DNA from: a virus
IMG/VR virus record: IMGVR_UViG_3300018057_000017
Location: 1 to 44,435 of that record
Length of the DNA stretch: 44,435 nucleotides
Strand: one strand, 5' to 3'
A program made the position numbers and the translations under genes. Shown piece after piece: positions 1-7,403 of this stretch (position 1 is its first letter; each line of letters begins with the position of its first letter). The notes under the pieces were generated by a model. The model was not told the origin of the DNA, did no database searches, and saw only the letters and a list, made by a program, of their open reading frames with translations.

Positions 1-43
1 AGAATCTTGGGCACAATTCTAAGATAAGGGAGATTTTCGTCCA

Positions 44-226
44 ATGCAAGTCCAAAATTCTACGGCTGTAGAAATCCAGGAGATACCAGTGCATTGTCCG
101 GTGTGTCATGAAGAATCTAACCAGAAGGCATTTTACTGCCCTGGCTGTAAAAGATTTGTCGTCACTCTCTGTACGGACGGTCAACTCAATTTCTGCCCGA
201 GATGTGGATGCAAGCTCACTGACTGA
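44..226 (+). CDS. Small zinc-ribbon protein (60 aa)
   Basis: A 60-residue protein with three CxxC pairs: CPVC, CPGC and a C-terminal CPRCGC. This is the pattern of a rubredoxin-like or double zinc ribbon, so it probably binds one or two Zn2+ ions. The start is supported by AGGGAG about ten bases upstream (near 28-33). No catalytic residues are visible and I do not recognise a named family. Proteins of this type often act as nucleic-acid or protein adaptors, but that is inference. Its stop overlaps the stop of an antisense zinc-ribbon reading frame (216-392), so the two are convergent. Confidence 0.7.
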   Translation: MQVQNSTAVEIQEIPVHCPVCHEESNQKAFYCPGCKRFVVTLCTDGQLNFCPRCGCKLTD

Positions 227-392
227 GTAATTGAGTTCCACATTGCCCGCAGAAAGCGCCTGTTTTGTAAAATGGTTTGTTGCAACCGGGACACTCGTTT
301 ACCAATTTCGTCCCGCACTTTTTGCAGAATTCTTCATATGTTTTTGGCTCGAATTTCTTGCATGAGGGGCACAGTGAATATTGCTCAATATG
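216..392 (-). pseudogene. Antisense double zinc-ribbon fragment lacking a normal start
   Basis: The last 58 codons of a minus-strand reading frame encode four CxxC knuckles in order (CPSC, CKKC, CPGC, CGQC), a double zinc ribbon that chance antisense translation would rarely give. The frame has no ATG, GTG or TTG near the start of the domain. The nearest options are an ATT at 387-389 or a methionine far upstream in sequence that looks non-coding and is antisense to 390-632. I read it as the 3' remnant of a zinc-ribbon gene cut by recombination. Use of a rare start codon is possible. It is convergent with the intact zinc-ribbon gene at 44-226. Confidence 0.5.
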
Positions 393-632
393 GCTCTCTT
401 TCAGGATTCCGGGCAGAGTCCAGAGCGGCGTGACGAGGAAGCGACGGAGATCGCTCGGAAGCTCCGTGACTGGTTGGCTGAGGACCCACAGCAGATAGAG
501 TTGTTCGACTCCAGATCGAGCGTGTTCCTGACTGACATGCTGAGCAGGCTTCAGAGATTCGGGTCGCTGAAGTACGTGAATCCCAAGATGCTTTACTGGC
601 TGCGGGACCTCAAAGCAAAGGCGGAAATCTGA
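390..632 (+). CDS. Hypothetical phage protein (80 aa)
   Basis: An 80-residue, charged, helix-rich protein. ATG 390 is preferred over the in-frame TTG at 381. A central segment (SVFLTDMLSRLQRFG) and the C-terminal PKMLYWLRDLKAK resemble small phage proteins that pack a short helix pair, but no domain can be named. The ribosome-binding site is weak. It lies antisense to the upstream part of the 216-392 fragment and just before the cytosine methyltransferase, with which it is probably co-transcribed. Confidence 0.5.
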   Translation: MALFQDSGQSPERRDEEATEIARKLRDWLAEDPQQIELFDSRSSVFLTDMLSRLQRFGSLKYVNPKMLYWLRDLKAKAEI

Positions 633-650
633 TGCGTCATCAGGATAGAT

Positions 651-1769
651 ATGGCAGTTTATTACAATGAGATTGACCCATTTGCGGCGGCGTGGTTGCG
701 GGAACTGATTAAGGCGGGACATATCGCCAAAGGGGAAGTCGATGGCCGACCCATTAAGGAAGTCAAGAGCGACGAACTTCGCGGGTTCGCCCAATGCCAC
801 TTCTTCGCCGGGATCGGCGTGTGGAGTTACGCCCTTAGAGCGGCTGGATGGGCAGACGATACTCCCGTTTTTACAGGCAGTTGTCCCTGCCAGAGTTTCA
901 GTGCGAGCGGGAAGCGGGGAGGCTTCTCAGATCAGCGTCACTTATGGCCCGCATGGTTCAGGCTCATCCGAGAGCTACACCCTGACACAATCTTTGGCGA
1001 GCAGGTTGCGTCCAAAGACGGCCTCGCTTGGCTCGACGTTGTTTCGGCTGATTTGGAAGGAGCGGGTTACGCCATCGGGACGGCGGATTTGTGCGCTGCG
1101 GGCTTCGGGGCGCCGCACATCCGGCAGCGATTGTACTTCGTGGCCGAGTCCGCAGGCGTTCGATTCGAGTCCTTGCGAGAAATCAGGCGAAGCAATGAGC
1201 AGGGCAATGGCTGGGAGGGCGATTCCAGGGCGCAACGGCGGTCCACCAGCGAACCTTCGCGAGAAGGCGAAGCTGGCTGCATGGCCGACGCCGAACTGTA
1301 TGGACAGCCTACCAAGCGGGAATCTGGAGGAGCGCAAGACGAAAGGCGGCTGCATCAACCTGAAGGACGTGGCTCCGCTGGCGACCTGGGCGACACCGCA
1401 CAGCGAGGACTCGGAATGCGTGGGAGCACATCGGGGGAACGCGGACGGGCTGCACAGCCAGAGCAAACTAACGAATTGGACATCACCAACGTCGAGGGAT
1501 TGGAAGGGCGACAGTCGGAAGATGCAGGCCAAGGGACCGAAAGTGCCGGGCGGTGTAAGATTACCGGGCGAGGCTTTACTAACGGCTTCTGGGCCGACGC
1601 CGAATGGATCTGGTGCCGGGACCAAAAGTACCGGCCAGTTGAACCCGGCACATTCCCGCTGGTTACAGGGGCTACCAACCGTGTGGGACGATTGCGCGGC
1701 TATGGTAATTCCCTTACGGCGCCGGTCGCGGAAGAGTTTATAAGAGCATACATGGAGCTCAATCGATGA
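651..1769 (+). CDS. DNA (cytosine-5) methyltransferase, phage Dcm-like
   Basis: Probably methylates cytosine at C5 in phage DNA, most likely to evade host restriction. Visible motifs: motif I FFAGIG (residues 51-56, AdoMet binding), motif IV PCQ with catalytic Cys80, motif VI as GEQV (116-119) where ENV is usual, motif VIII IRQRLYFVA (157-165), and motif X around GNSLTAPVAEEFIRAY near the C terminus. Residues about 170-310 form a low-complexity region with repeated ADAxxxG/GDTxxxG units in the place of the target-recognition domain. A second long frame (742-1743) overlaps almost the whole gene. The stop overlaps the next gene's ATG (ATGA). Identity as a C5 methyltransferase is secure; the target sequence is unknown. 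Confidence 0.9.
   Translation: MAVYYNEIDPFAAAWLRELIKAGHIAKGEVDGRPIKEVKSDELRGFAQCHFFAGIGVWSYALRAAGWADDTPVFTGSCPCQSFSASGKRGGFSDQRHLWPAWFRLIRELHPDTIFGEQVASKDGLAWLDVVSADLEGAGYAIGTADLCAAGFGAPHIRQRLYFVAESAGVRFESLREIRRSNEQGNGWEGDSRAQRRSTSEPSREGEAGCMADAELYGQPTKRESGGAQDERRLHQPEGRGSAGDLGDTAQRGLGMRGSTSGERGRAAQPEQTNELDITNVEGLEGRQSEDAGQGTESAGRCKITGRGFTNGFWADAEWIWCRDQKYRPVEPGTFPLVTGATNRVGRLRGYGNSLTAPVAEEFIRAYMELNR
742..1743 (+). CDS. Overprinted reading frame inside the C5 methyltransferase gene
   Basis: An open frame of 333 codons, shifted relative to the methyltransferase. From about residue 75 it does not look like random shadow translation: it has a basic segment (TLFRLIWKERVTPSGR), then spaced units of the form W-x-S/T-P (WPSP, WPTP, WATP, WTSP), then a C-terminal LNPAHSRWLQGLPTVWDD. 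From memory, very similar proteins overlap Dcm-type genes in many phages, and an NP...LMG.P..W signature occurs at the C terminus of other phage Dcm enzymes. The WxTP units are the same DNA as the ADA/GDT units of the main frame. The start at 742 is uncertain because the first 70 residues look like shadow. Function unknown. Confidence 0.45.
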   Translation: MADPLRKSRATNFAGSPNATSSPGSACGVTPLERLDGQTILPFLQAVVPARVSVRAGSGEASQISVTYGPHGSGSSESYTLTQSLASRLRPKTASLGSTLFRLIWKERVTPSGRRICALRASGRRTSGSDCTSWPSPQAFDSSPCEKSGEAMSRAMAGRAIPGRNGGPPANLREKAKLAAWPTPNCMDSLPSGNLEERKTKGGCINLKDVAPLATWATPHSEDSECVGAHRGNADGLHSQSKLTNWTSPTSRDWKGDSRKMQAKGPKVPGGVRLPGEALLTASGPTPNGSGAGTKSTGQLNPAHSRWLQGLPTVWDDCAAMVIPLRRRSRKSL

Positions 1770-2386
1770 CGCGCCAACAAGAAGCGAGAAAATTAACCGA
1801 TGATGCGAAAAAACTCGTGCTTCAGATGGGCCGAACTCATCTCGCGCTGGGCAAGATATTCTCGCGGGTGAGGGATGGTAAGTTCTACAAGGAAGCCGGG
1901 TACGAGAGCTTCGCTGACTGGGCTCAGGCCGTGGCGGACATCGGTCGATCCTGGGCGTACACGCTGGCTGATCTTTACACTGAAGTCGAGGCAACGGTGC
2001 CGGCAGAAGCCATCCCGACGATCACGGTCGAGAATGCGAAGCTCCTGGTGAAGCTGCCCGAGAACAAGCGCTCTGACCCAACCACCTTGGCCGCCGCTCA
2101 GGAGATGACCGGCTCCGAGTTTCATGATTACGTGGACAAGGCGCATCCGGGCCTTCACATCGAGAAGCGCCACCATGAAACATATTGGCTGTCAGACGAT
2201 GACCACAAGATCGTGGAGATGGCGATCAAGCTGGCGATGGCGCGCTATGGGATGGCGACGAAATCCGAGGCGCTGGCGAAAATCTGCGAGGACTTTCTGA
2301 ACTCAGAAGGTGAAGAGATTCCCGGCAAGCAGGCCGACTCGCCTCTCATGCGGGACATAGTGGCAGCCACGGAAAGGGCGCAATGA
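1766..2386 (+). CDS. Hypothetical phage protein (206 aa)
   Basis: A 206-residue, helix-rich, charged protein. The segment after residue about 20 (LALGKIFSRVRDGKFYKEAGYESFADW) resembles the N-terminal region of phage and plasmid DNA-binding proteins in which a short 'effort per step, sized by coverage' helix pair precedes a DNA-binding helix, but I cannot assign a family. The start overlaps the methyltransferase stop (ATGA), and the stop overlaps the next ATG, so translation is probably coupled. There are no cysteine clusters or enzymatic motifs. A role in DNA binding or replication is a guess from context. Confidence 0.7.
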   Translation: MTRQQEARKLTDDAKKLVLQMGRTHLALGKIFSRVRDGKFYKEAGYESFADWAQAVADIGRSWAYTLADLYTEVEATVPAEAIPTITVENAKLLVKLPENKRSDPTTLAAAQEMTGSEFHDYVDKAHPGLHIEKRHHETYWLSDDDHKIVEMAIKLAMARYGMATKSEALAKICEDFLNSEGEEIPGKQADSPLMRDIVAATERAQ

Positions 2387-2706
2387 ATGATGGATATTGT
2401 GAAGCGCATTTAGTTAGAACGGGCGAGAAGATTCCTGTTTATAGGGTTAGCCTTTGCCGTGCGTGTTTTCAGGGCAAGGAATTAAAGACGGGTCAGACAG
2501 AGTTTACATCGGACGCTGGCAGCCAAGATCAAGAGCAACCAAACATTGCAACGTTAGAGCCGGTCGCAGATATACACGGAGACTCTAATGTCTGCTACGT
2601 GGTCACTGAGAAAAATGTAACTTGGCCTCCTAAAATAGAGACAGTTTTGAGATACCATAACTGGGCTACATATTTGGGGCTGCCACCTAAAGCGAAAAGG
2701 ATGTGA
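2383..2706 (+). CDS. Small Cys-containing hypothetical protein (107 aa)
   Basis: A 107-residue protein starting inside the stop of the upstream gene (ATGA). An N-terminal CEAH followed some 15 residues later by CRACF could bind one zinc ion (C-x2-H ... C-x2-C). The rest is polar with no motif I recognise. Its DNA reads more AT-rich than its neighbours by eye, which hints at separate acquisition. The stop is shared with the GTG start of the next gene (GTGA). Confidence 0.6.
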   Translation: MNDGYCEAHLVRTGEKIPVYRVSLCRACFQGKELKTGQTEFTSDAGSQDQEQPNIATLEPVADIHGDSNVCYVVTEKNVTWPPKIETVLRYHNWATYLGLPPKAKRM

Positions 2707-3053
2707 AACGATCAAGCATCCTCCGGAGCACTCCCATGAAGCGGGCGGCTTTCAGGCAAAGGCCGCGAAAGGCCAAGATCACGAAGTCGGGGCGCGTGAT
2801 TCTGTCGCGTGCTCAGTACGTGGTTCTCTGTCATGAGGTGTGGCTCCGGGATCATGGTGAGTGCCAAGTCAGGCATCAAGGTTGCTGGGGGAAGCTGCCG
2901 TATTTCTCGACGCGCTGGGTAGACCACATCATCAAGAGAAGTCAGGGCGGGAGCGACACACTTGAAAACACAAGACTGGGTTGCCCACCATGCCACGATT
3001 GGGCTGACAATCGAGGGGGCAAGCTGTCGGCAAAGCAGAAGGCTAGATCATGA
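2703..3053 (+). CDS. HNH endonuclease
   Basis: A 116-residue HNH-fold nuclease. It has a very basic N terminus (RQRPRKAKITKSGR), a central WVDHIIKRSQGG carrying the catalytic His pair region, LENTRLGCPPCHDWAD with the conserved Asn-to-His spacing, and paired cysteines for structural zinc. The length fits small phage HNH proteins, some of which stimulate terminase cutting. This one lies far from the terminase and beside a helicase and a methyltransferase, so a role in recombination or DNA processing is equally possible. GTG start overlapping the previous stop (GTGA); the stop overlaps the helicase ATG. Confidence 0.85.
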   Translation: MKRSSILRSTPMKRAAFRQRPRKAKITKSGRVILSRAQYVVLCHEVWLRDHGECQVRHQGCWGKLPYFSTRWVDHIIKRSQGGSDTLENTRLGCPPCHDWADNRGGKLSAKQKARS

Positions 3054-4438
3054 CCGAAAGTTATCAAGATTTCATAGAGCGAAAGTCTCAGCTTCAAGGG
3101 ATGGACGGCCTGAAAGCTAAATGGATTCCCAGCGTGATGTTCGACTTTCAGGCCTTCTTGACGGAGTGGGCTTTGTTGAGGGCTCGTGCCGCGATCTTTC
3201 TGGACTGCGGACTGGGAAAGACTTTGATGGAGTTCGTGTGGGCTCAGAATGTGGCAGAAGAAACCAACAAGCCGGTCTTGATTTCATGCCCCTTAGCCGT
3301 CAGCTACCAGATGCTCAAGGAAGCGAACAAGTTCGGAATAGAGCTGCATCGCTCGTCGGATGGGAAGGCGCATAAACCGATCACGGTCACGAACTATCAA
3401 CGACTTCATCTTTTCAATGAGGCTGAATTCTCGGGCATGGTGTGCGACGAGTCGGGCATTTTGAAAGGGTATGACGGCGCGACGCGGAAGATCATCACGA
3501 ACTTCATGCGCAAGATGAAGTACCGCTTGCTGGCGACGGCGACTCCGGCCCCAAACGACTACATCGAGCTCGGCAACTCGTCGGAAGCTCTCGGCTATCT
3601 TGGTTCACCGGAGATGCTGGTTCGGTTCTTCAAGAACGAGCAGAACAATTCTGATCAAAAGAGCAAATGGGTTGGCAAGGGCGGTGGGACTCCGAAATGG
3701 AGATTCAAGGGCCACGCGGAGGAGCATTTCTGGCGTTGGGTATGCTCTTGGGCACGGGCTGGACGAAAGCCATCTGATGTTGGTCAGTTCTCGGACGAGA
3801 AGTTCATTCTGCCCGGCCTGATTCAACGCGACTGGATTGTGGAGCCCAGGTCGTTGCCCGAAGGGAAACTATTTCAAGTTCCAGCTTTCAGCCTCTATGA
3901 GCAGCGCGAGGAGAGGCGCAGGACGATTCGCGAGCGGTGTGAGAAGGTTGCAGAATTGGTGTCGGAAAAGAGCCAGCGGCCGGCTGCCGTTTGGTGCCAT
4001 TTGAATCCCGAGGGGGATCTTCTGGAGAAGATGATTCCCGACTGCATCCAGGTCAAGGGTGCCGACAGCGACGATGAGAAGGAAGAGAAGTTGATGGCTT
4101 TCACCAACCTCCAAGCCGACTGCATCGTGAGCAAGAGCCAGATCGCCGGATGGGGCCTTAACTGGCAGCACTGTTGGCACCAGACCCACTTTCCAACCCA
4201 TTCGTTCGAGCAATGGTTTCAGTCCGTGCGCCGCTCTCTGCGCTTCGGTCAGACGCGAAAAGTCTTGCTCGATCTGATTTCAACCGAGGGCGAGAAGATC
4301 GTGATGGATAACCTGAAATCCAAAGCTGTCGCCGCTGACAGGATGTTTGATAGGATCGTGGCGCTGATGAGCAAAGAGCTGAAGATAAATCGCCGGGAGC
4401 AGTTTGATGAGGCCGAGATGATCCCGGCCTGGATGTAG
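3050..4438 (+). CDS. SNF2/DEAD-like superfamily 2 helicase
   Basis: A 462-residue SF2 ATPase. Motif I is DCGLGKT (residues 52-58), Walker B is a CDES variant (132-135) where DEAH or DEAD is usual, motif III is LLATATPAPND (about 160-169), and motif VI is in QSVRRSLRFGQTR. The motif VI spacing and the late QTR-type sequence are typical of phage SNF2-like helicases. It probably unwinds or remodels DNA in replication or recombination, in the cytoplasm. It sits between an HNH nuclease and a DNA methyltransferase, with ATGA coupling upstream, which resembles phage DNA-metabolism cassettes. Confidence 0.85.
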   Translation: MTESYQDFIERKSQLQGMDGLKAKWIPSVMFDFQAFLTEWALLRARAAIFLDCGLGKTLMEFVWAQNVAEETNKPVLISCPLAVSYQMLKEANKFGIELHRSSDGKAHKPITVTNYQRLHLFNEAEFSGMVCDESGILKGYDGATRKIITNFMRKMKYRLLATATPAPNDYIELGNSSEALGYLGSPEMLVRFFKNEQNNSDQKSKWVGKGGGTPKWRFKGHAEEHFWRWVCSWARAGRKPSDVGQFSDEKFILPGLIQRDWIVEPRSLPEGKLFQVPAFSLYEQREERRRTIRERCEKVAELVSEKSQRPAAVWCHLNPEGDLLEKMIPDCIQVKGADSDDEKEEKLMAFTNLQADCIVSKSQIAGWGLNWQHCWHQTHFPTHSFEQWFQSVRRSLRFGQTRKVLLDLISTEGEKIVMDNLKSKAVAADRMFDRIVALMSKELKINRREQFDEAEMIPAWM

Positions 4439-4449
4439 GAGAGGTGGTC

Positions 4450-5544
4450 ATGGCCGTTCAAGAGCAAAAAGTGACGGAACGATATGCGGTCTACCTCGGG
4501 GACGCCATCGAAGTTCTGAAGAACTTCCGAAAGGAATCCGTTCACCTTTCGATCTACTCCCCGCCGTTCGCCACTTCCGGGGGTGCCCTTTACAGGTATT
4601 CATCGAGCGAACGAGATATTTCAAACTCGTTGAGCTATGAGCAATTCTTCGATCATTATAGCTACCTAATGCATGAAGTGTGGAGGCTGACCATGCCGGG
4701 GCGAATCAGTGCGGTCCACTGCATGGACATCGCTTCTGGGAATACGGGCAACGATCATTTGACCGACTTCCCCGGTGACATTATCCGTCTCCACGCGGGC
4801 TGCCGCGAAAAAAACTGCAAGGCGAATCACTACGACCGCACGAGCGGAAAATGCGGACACGGCCTCTGGCATCACACCGGGCGCTACTGCGTCTGGAAAG
4901 AACCTCTCAAGGTGAGGAACAGGACGATGGCCAAGCATCTTTTCCACAAGGTTGCCGTGGAAGATTCGGCGCGTTGCAGCCCGGCTCTCGCCGATTATGT
5001 TCTGATTTTCAGAAAGAAGGGTGACAACGCGGTCCCGATTGCTCATCCACGCGGCCTGATCTATTATGCCGGAGAGCGCAAGCCCCCGGCAGACGTGCTT
5101 CATTACAAGGGCTGGAAGGGGGATCAGATTCAGAACAGATACTCGCATTGGATTTGGCGTCAATATGCGTCTGCCTTTTGGGATGACATCCGCGTTGATC
5201 ACGTTCTGAAGCACCGGCAGGCTAGGGACGAGCAGGACGAGGACCATGTTCATCCGCTCCAACTGGACGTCATCGACCGGATCGTTACGCTCTGGTCGAA
5301 TCCTGGAGAGACCGTGTTGAGCCCATGCGCGGGAGTAGGCAGCGAAGTCTACGGAGCTCTGTGTAATGATCGGAGAGCCATCGGCGTGGAACTCAAGCCG
5401 TCCTATTATCGGATGATGCTGAAAAACATCTCTGAGGCTAAAGTTCGGGAAGATGATGACGAGCCGACCTTCAGTTTTTACGAGAAATCAACAGAGGGGG
5501 AAGTTGAGGATGTCGAAGCTGAAGAGGCCGAAGCAACCGCCTAA
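4450..5544 (+). CDS. DNA methyltransferase, N4-cytosine/N6-adenine type
   Basis: A 364-residue beta-class-order DNA methyltransferase. The catalytic SPPF (residues 37-40) comes first, and the AdoMet-binding motif I (SPCAGVGSE, about 295-303) lies near the C terminus. SPPF suggests N4-cytosine, but N6-adenine cannot be excluded. An insertion with several Cys and His residues (CREKNCKANH ... CGHG ... HHTGRYC, about 113-142) looks like a zinc-binding module. The C-terminal tail is acidic. ATG 4450 is favoured over GTG 4444 because GGAGAGG lies just upstream. It probably modifies phage DNA against restriction. It overlaps the start of the next zinc-ribbon gene. Confidence 0.85.
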   Translation: MAVQEQKVTERYAVYLGDAIEVLKNFRKESVHLSIYSPPFATSGGALYRYSSSERDISNSLSYEQFFDHYSYLMHEVWRLTMPGRISAVHCMDIASGNTGNDHLTDFPGDIIRLHAGCREKNCKANHYDRTSGKCGHGLWHHTGRYCVWKEPLKVRNRTMAKHLFHKVAVEDSARCSPALADYVLIFRKKGDNAVPIAHPRGLIYYAGERKPPADVLHYKGWKGDQIQNRYSHWIWRQYASAFWDDIRVDHVLKHRQARDEQDEDHVHPLQLDVIDRIVTLWSNPGETVLSPCAGVGSEVYGALCNDRRAIGVELKPSYYRMMLKNISEAKVREDDDEPTFSFYEKSTEGEVEDVEAEEAEATA

Positions 5545-5713
5545 AGAGAAAAGCATGTGCGAATGCGGCGAGGGGTTTGATGTGATCTCGGAATCTCCAC
5601 GCTTGGCCATGATGCAGTGCATTAACAAAAAATGTAATAATTTTGGCAGAACGGCCATCGGTCCTAACCTGAGCTATCTGGAACTGTTGAACAGAATGGA
5701 GCGGACGACATGA
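5510..5713 (+). CDS. Small zinc-ribbon protein (67 aa)
   Basis: A 67-residue protein with a basic N terminus (SKLKRPKQPPKEK) and a zinc-ribbon-like core CECG ... CINKKCNNFG. The ATG at 5510 is chosen over the longer frame from 5453 because a GGGGAAG sequence lies a few bases upstream and the upstream part is a shadow of the methyltransferase tail. It overlaps the methyltransferase by about 35 bases and ends in an ATGA overlap with the next small gene. Function unknown; nucleic-acid binding is plausible. Confidence 0.65.
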   Translation: MSKLKRPKQPPKEKSMCECGEGFDVISESPRLAMMQCINKKCNNFGRTAIGPNLSYLELLNRMERTT

Positions 5714-5850
5714 AGATCACTCAAGAGCAGAAAGGGTTCAACGAGGACATGATTCACCGCAGCGATCTGCTGCACAAAGCTATGGATCCTCCTGGGGAAG
5801 CGGGAAAGGCCCCTAGGATGCCATTTGCCAGCGTCAGGAGCCAATCCTAG
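5710..5850 (+). CDS. Very small hypothetical protein (46 aa)
   Basis: A 46-codon reading frame starting within the stop of the preceding gene (ATGA) and ending in TAG at 5848-5850. The first half (MKITQEQKGFNEDMIHRSDL) looks coding; the second half is less clear. No motif is recognised. The coupled start is the main evidence that it is translated. Confidence 0.4.
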   Translation: MKITQEQKGFNEDMIHRSDLLHKAMDPPGEAGKAPRMPFASVRSQS

Positions 5851-5901
5851 GCGTTGTCGGGCAAGAACTATAGCAAGGGCCAAGCAAGAAAGGACGGAGA
5901 C

Positions 5902-6162
5902 ATGAGAATTTGCAGATGGTGCCAAGCAGCTTTTGAGCCAAAAGCAAAGAATCAACTCTCATGTTGCCCGCAGCACACGGCGGCATACTGGGCTTGGAAG
6001 CGTCCGGTAGCCAGGATAAGGCGCAAAGCCATGAACAAGAGGATCAGGAAAGGGGTTTCAGGAGGGAAGCGTCTTGTTACAAGGGCTGGACTCAGCCTTG
6101 CGGCTGATTGGTTGGCTGAAAAGTGGAGGGTAACCAACGGAATCCGCTTGGAGTGCGGATAA
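5902..6162 (+). CDS. Small zinc-finger-like protein (86 aa)
   Basis: An 86-residue protein opening with CRWC and then CCPQH, a pattern like the short zinc fingers found in phage and plasmid DNA-binding proteins. The rest is strongly basic (RKAMNKRIRKGVSGGKR). ATG 5902 has GGACGGAGA directly upstream and is preferred over a TTG at 5854. An imperfect hairpin, ATCCGC/GCGGAT at 6142-6160, overlaps its 3' end and lies just before the promoter-like palindrome at 6169. Likely nucleic-acid binding; function unknown. Confidence 0.6.
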   Translation: MRICRWCQAAFEPKAKNQLSCCPQHTAAYWAWKRPVARIRRKAMNKRIRKGVSGGKRLVTRAGLSLAADWLAEKWRVTNGIRLECG

Positions 6163-6168
6163 ACAGAA

Positions 6169-6186
6169 AGTCCATTATAATGGACT
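6169..6186 (+). promoter_or_regulatory. Perfect 18-bp palindrome containing a -10 box
   Basis: AGTCCATTATAATGGACT is a perfect palindrome with TATAAT (6176-6181) in its centre, 14 bases before the next gene's ATG. Transcription would start near 6188. No convincing -35 box lies at the right distance. A close copy stands upstream of the ParB-like gene at 9303-9322. It could be a promoter with an operator built into it, or a phage-specific promoter needing an activator. Confidence 0.5.
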
Positions 6187-6199
6187 CGGAGAACAAACC

Positions 6200-6688
6200 A
6201 TGGCGATCACGATGCAGATAAGCCTGCCGGGATTCACGACGAAGGCCCAGCAGAAGTTCAACAAGAGGTCGGGCCAGCTCGTGGCGGCCCTGAATCAGCG
6301 GATGCGCAAGAAAGGATTCTCCGGTAATCTTCCTCTGAAGAAGGGACGCGAGATTCTGGCGTCGGGCGTTGGTCAGCCGTGCAAGTTCTGCGGAGAGCGG
6401 ATCAAGATCAGCACGATGAGCCCGGATCATCCGATGCCGATAGCGCGGGGTGGTGATCCCTGGACGATGGAGTGCATCTGCATCTCGTGTCAGAGAGAAA
6501 AGGGAGAACTCACGGCCGAGGAGTTCGCGCAGTTCCTGGCGGACGTCAGGAAATACTCGCCGGAAGCTCAGGCGGATATTCATCAACGGATGAGGGCTGG
6601 AGGGGCGTTCGCTAAGATGCAATTCGCCATGCGTCGAATGATGGCAAGCAAGGACAAGATGCGCGAAGCATTGCCCGGTCAAGTGTAG
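6200..6688 (+). CDS. HNH endonuclease with paired CxxC
   Basis: A 162-residue HNH-family nuclease. A CKFC ... DHPMPIARGG ... CICISCQREKG arrangement supplies the zinc-binding cysteines and the His-Asp-containing core of the fold. The N terminus has a basic helix with lysine/arginine repeats, and the C terminus (RMMASKDKMRE) is charged and helical. Upstream is the palindromic promoter-like box at 6169, and a GGAG at 6188-6191 serves as ribosome-binding site. It is not adjacent to the terminase, so a role in packaging is not implied by context. Confidence 0.8.
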   Translation: MAITMQISLPGFTTKAQQKFNKRSGQLVAALNQRMRKKGFSGNLPLKKGREILASGVGQPCKFCGERIKISTMSPDHPMPIARGGDPWTMECICISCQREKGELTAEEFAQFLADVRKYSPEAQADIHQRMRAGGAFAKMQFAMRRMMASKDKMREALPGQV

Positions 6689-6760
6689 GCAGAATGAGTT
6701 ATGAGCGAGAGCTGTGGTAGATGCCCTCGTTTCCATGAAGGTGATCCAGGAGGCCAAGAA

Positions 6761-7372
6761 ATGATCAAAGATGAGAGGTTTGAACAATGGTGGCGAGAAT
6801 GGGTAGCTGTTCCGTACATGCAATCTAAGGATACGGCAAGAGCGGGTTGGGACGCTGCTATAGCCGAGATGCAGAAGCCCCAGGATCTCTCGACCTGCCC
6901 AGTGGGGCATTCGAGGGCGGAGCTGAGAAACATTGATATGGGCCAGCACACTACAAAAAAAGGAGATAATCCCCCGACGCGGGCTACTTTTATGTGCTGC
7001 GGAGCTTGCCTTGACCAAGCTGAGGCCGTCACCAAGGCCGAAGCCGTGACCGTGGAGAGGTGCTCAATACTAGTGTGCGCCCTCTGTACAGAAGGCAATC
7101 CTGTTGAGTGGCAAGAGTCCAAGCAGCGTTGGATTCACCGGGATACCGGCATCACGGTAAAGTGTGGAGCATCTGAGATTCGCTCCCTCCGCCCTGACCC
7201 GGACTTCCTGAACCGCGTGCGGCTGGAGGCGAGGCTGGAAGAGGCCAAGCTGGGATTGCATTACGCCAGTTGTGATCCTAGTCAAGGGGGATGCTGGCAG
7301 GAACGGCGCATTGCCGACCTCAAGCGCCAGATCAGGGAGGAGGGGGTGCAAAGTGGCGGTAAGCCCAGGTAA
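6761..7372 (+). CDS. Cys-rich hypothetical phage protein (203 aa)
   Basis: A 203-residue protein whose N terminus (DERFEQWWREW...AKDTARAGWDAA pattern) is common in small phage proteins of unknown function. Further on it has several cysteines (CCGACLDQ, CALCTEG, CGASE, CDPSQGGCW) that could bind metal. I choose ATG 6761 because AGGAGG lies seven bases upstream. The frame stays open to 6701, where an extra 20 residues with a CGRC pair would be added behind a weak ribosome-binding site. The 3' end overlaps the longest version of the next frame. Confidence 0.6.
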   Translation: MIKDERFEQWWREWVAVPYMQSKDTARAGWDAAIAEMQKPQDLSTCPVGHSRAELRNIDMGQHTTKKGDNPPTRATFMCCGACLDQAEAVTKAEAVTVERCSILVCALCTEGNPVEWQESKQRWIHRDTGITVKCGASEIRSLRPDPDFLNRVRLEARLEEAKLGLHYASCDPSQGGCWQERRIADLKRQIREEGVQSGGKPR

Positions 7373-7403
7373 GCCGTACGGGAAAGAGAAAGGGTGGCGA
7401 AGC

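Noticed and set aside
975-1994. 339-codon minus-strand open frame across the methyltransferase and the next gene
   Set aside because: It crosses two well-supported genes, has no domain, and its openness follows from the base composition of the overlapped frames.
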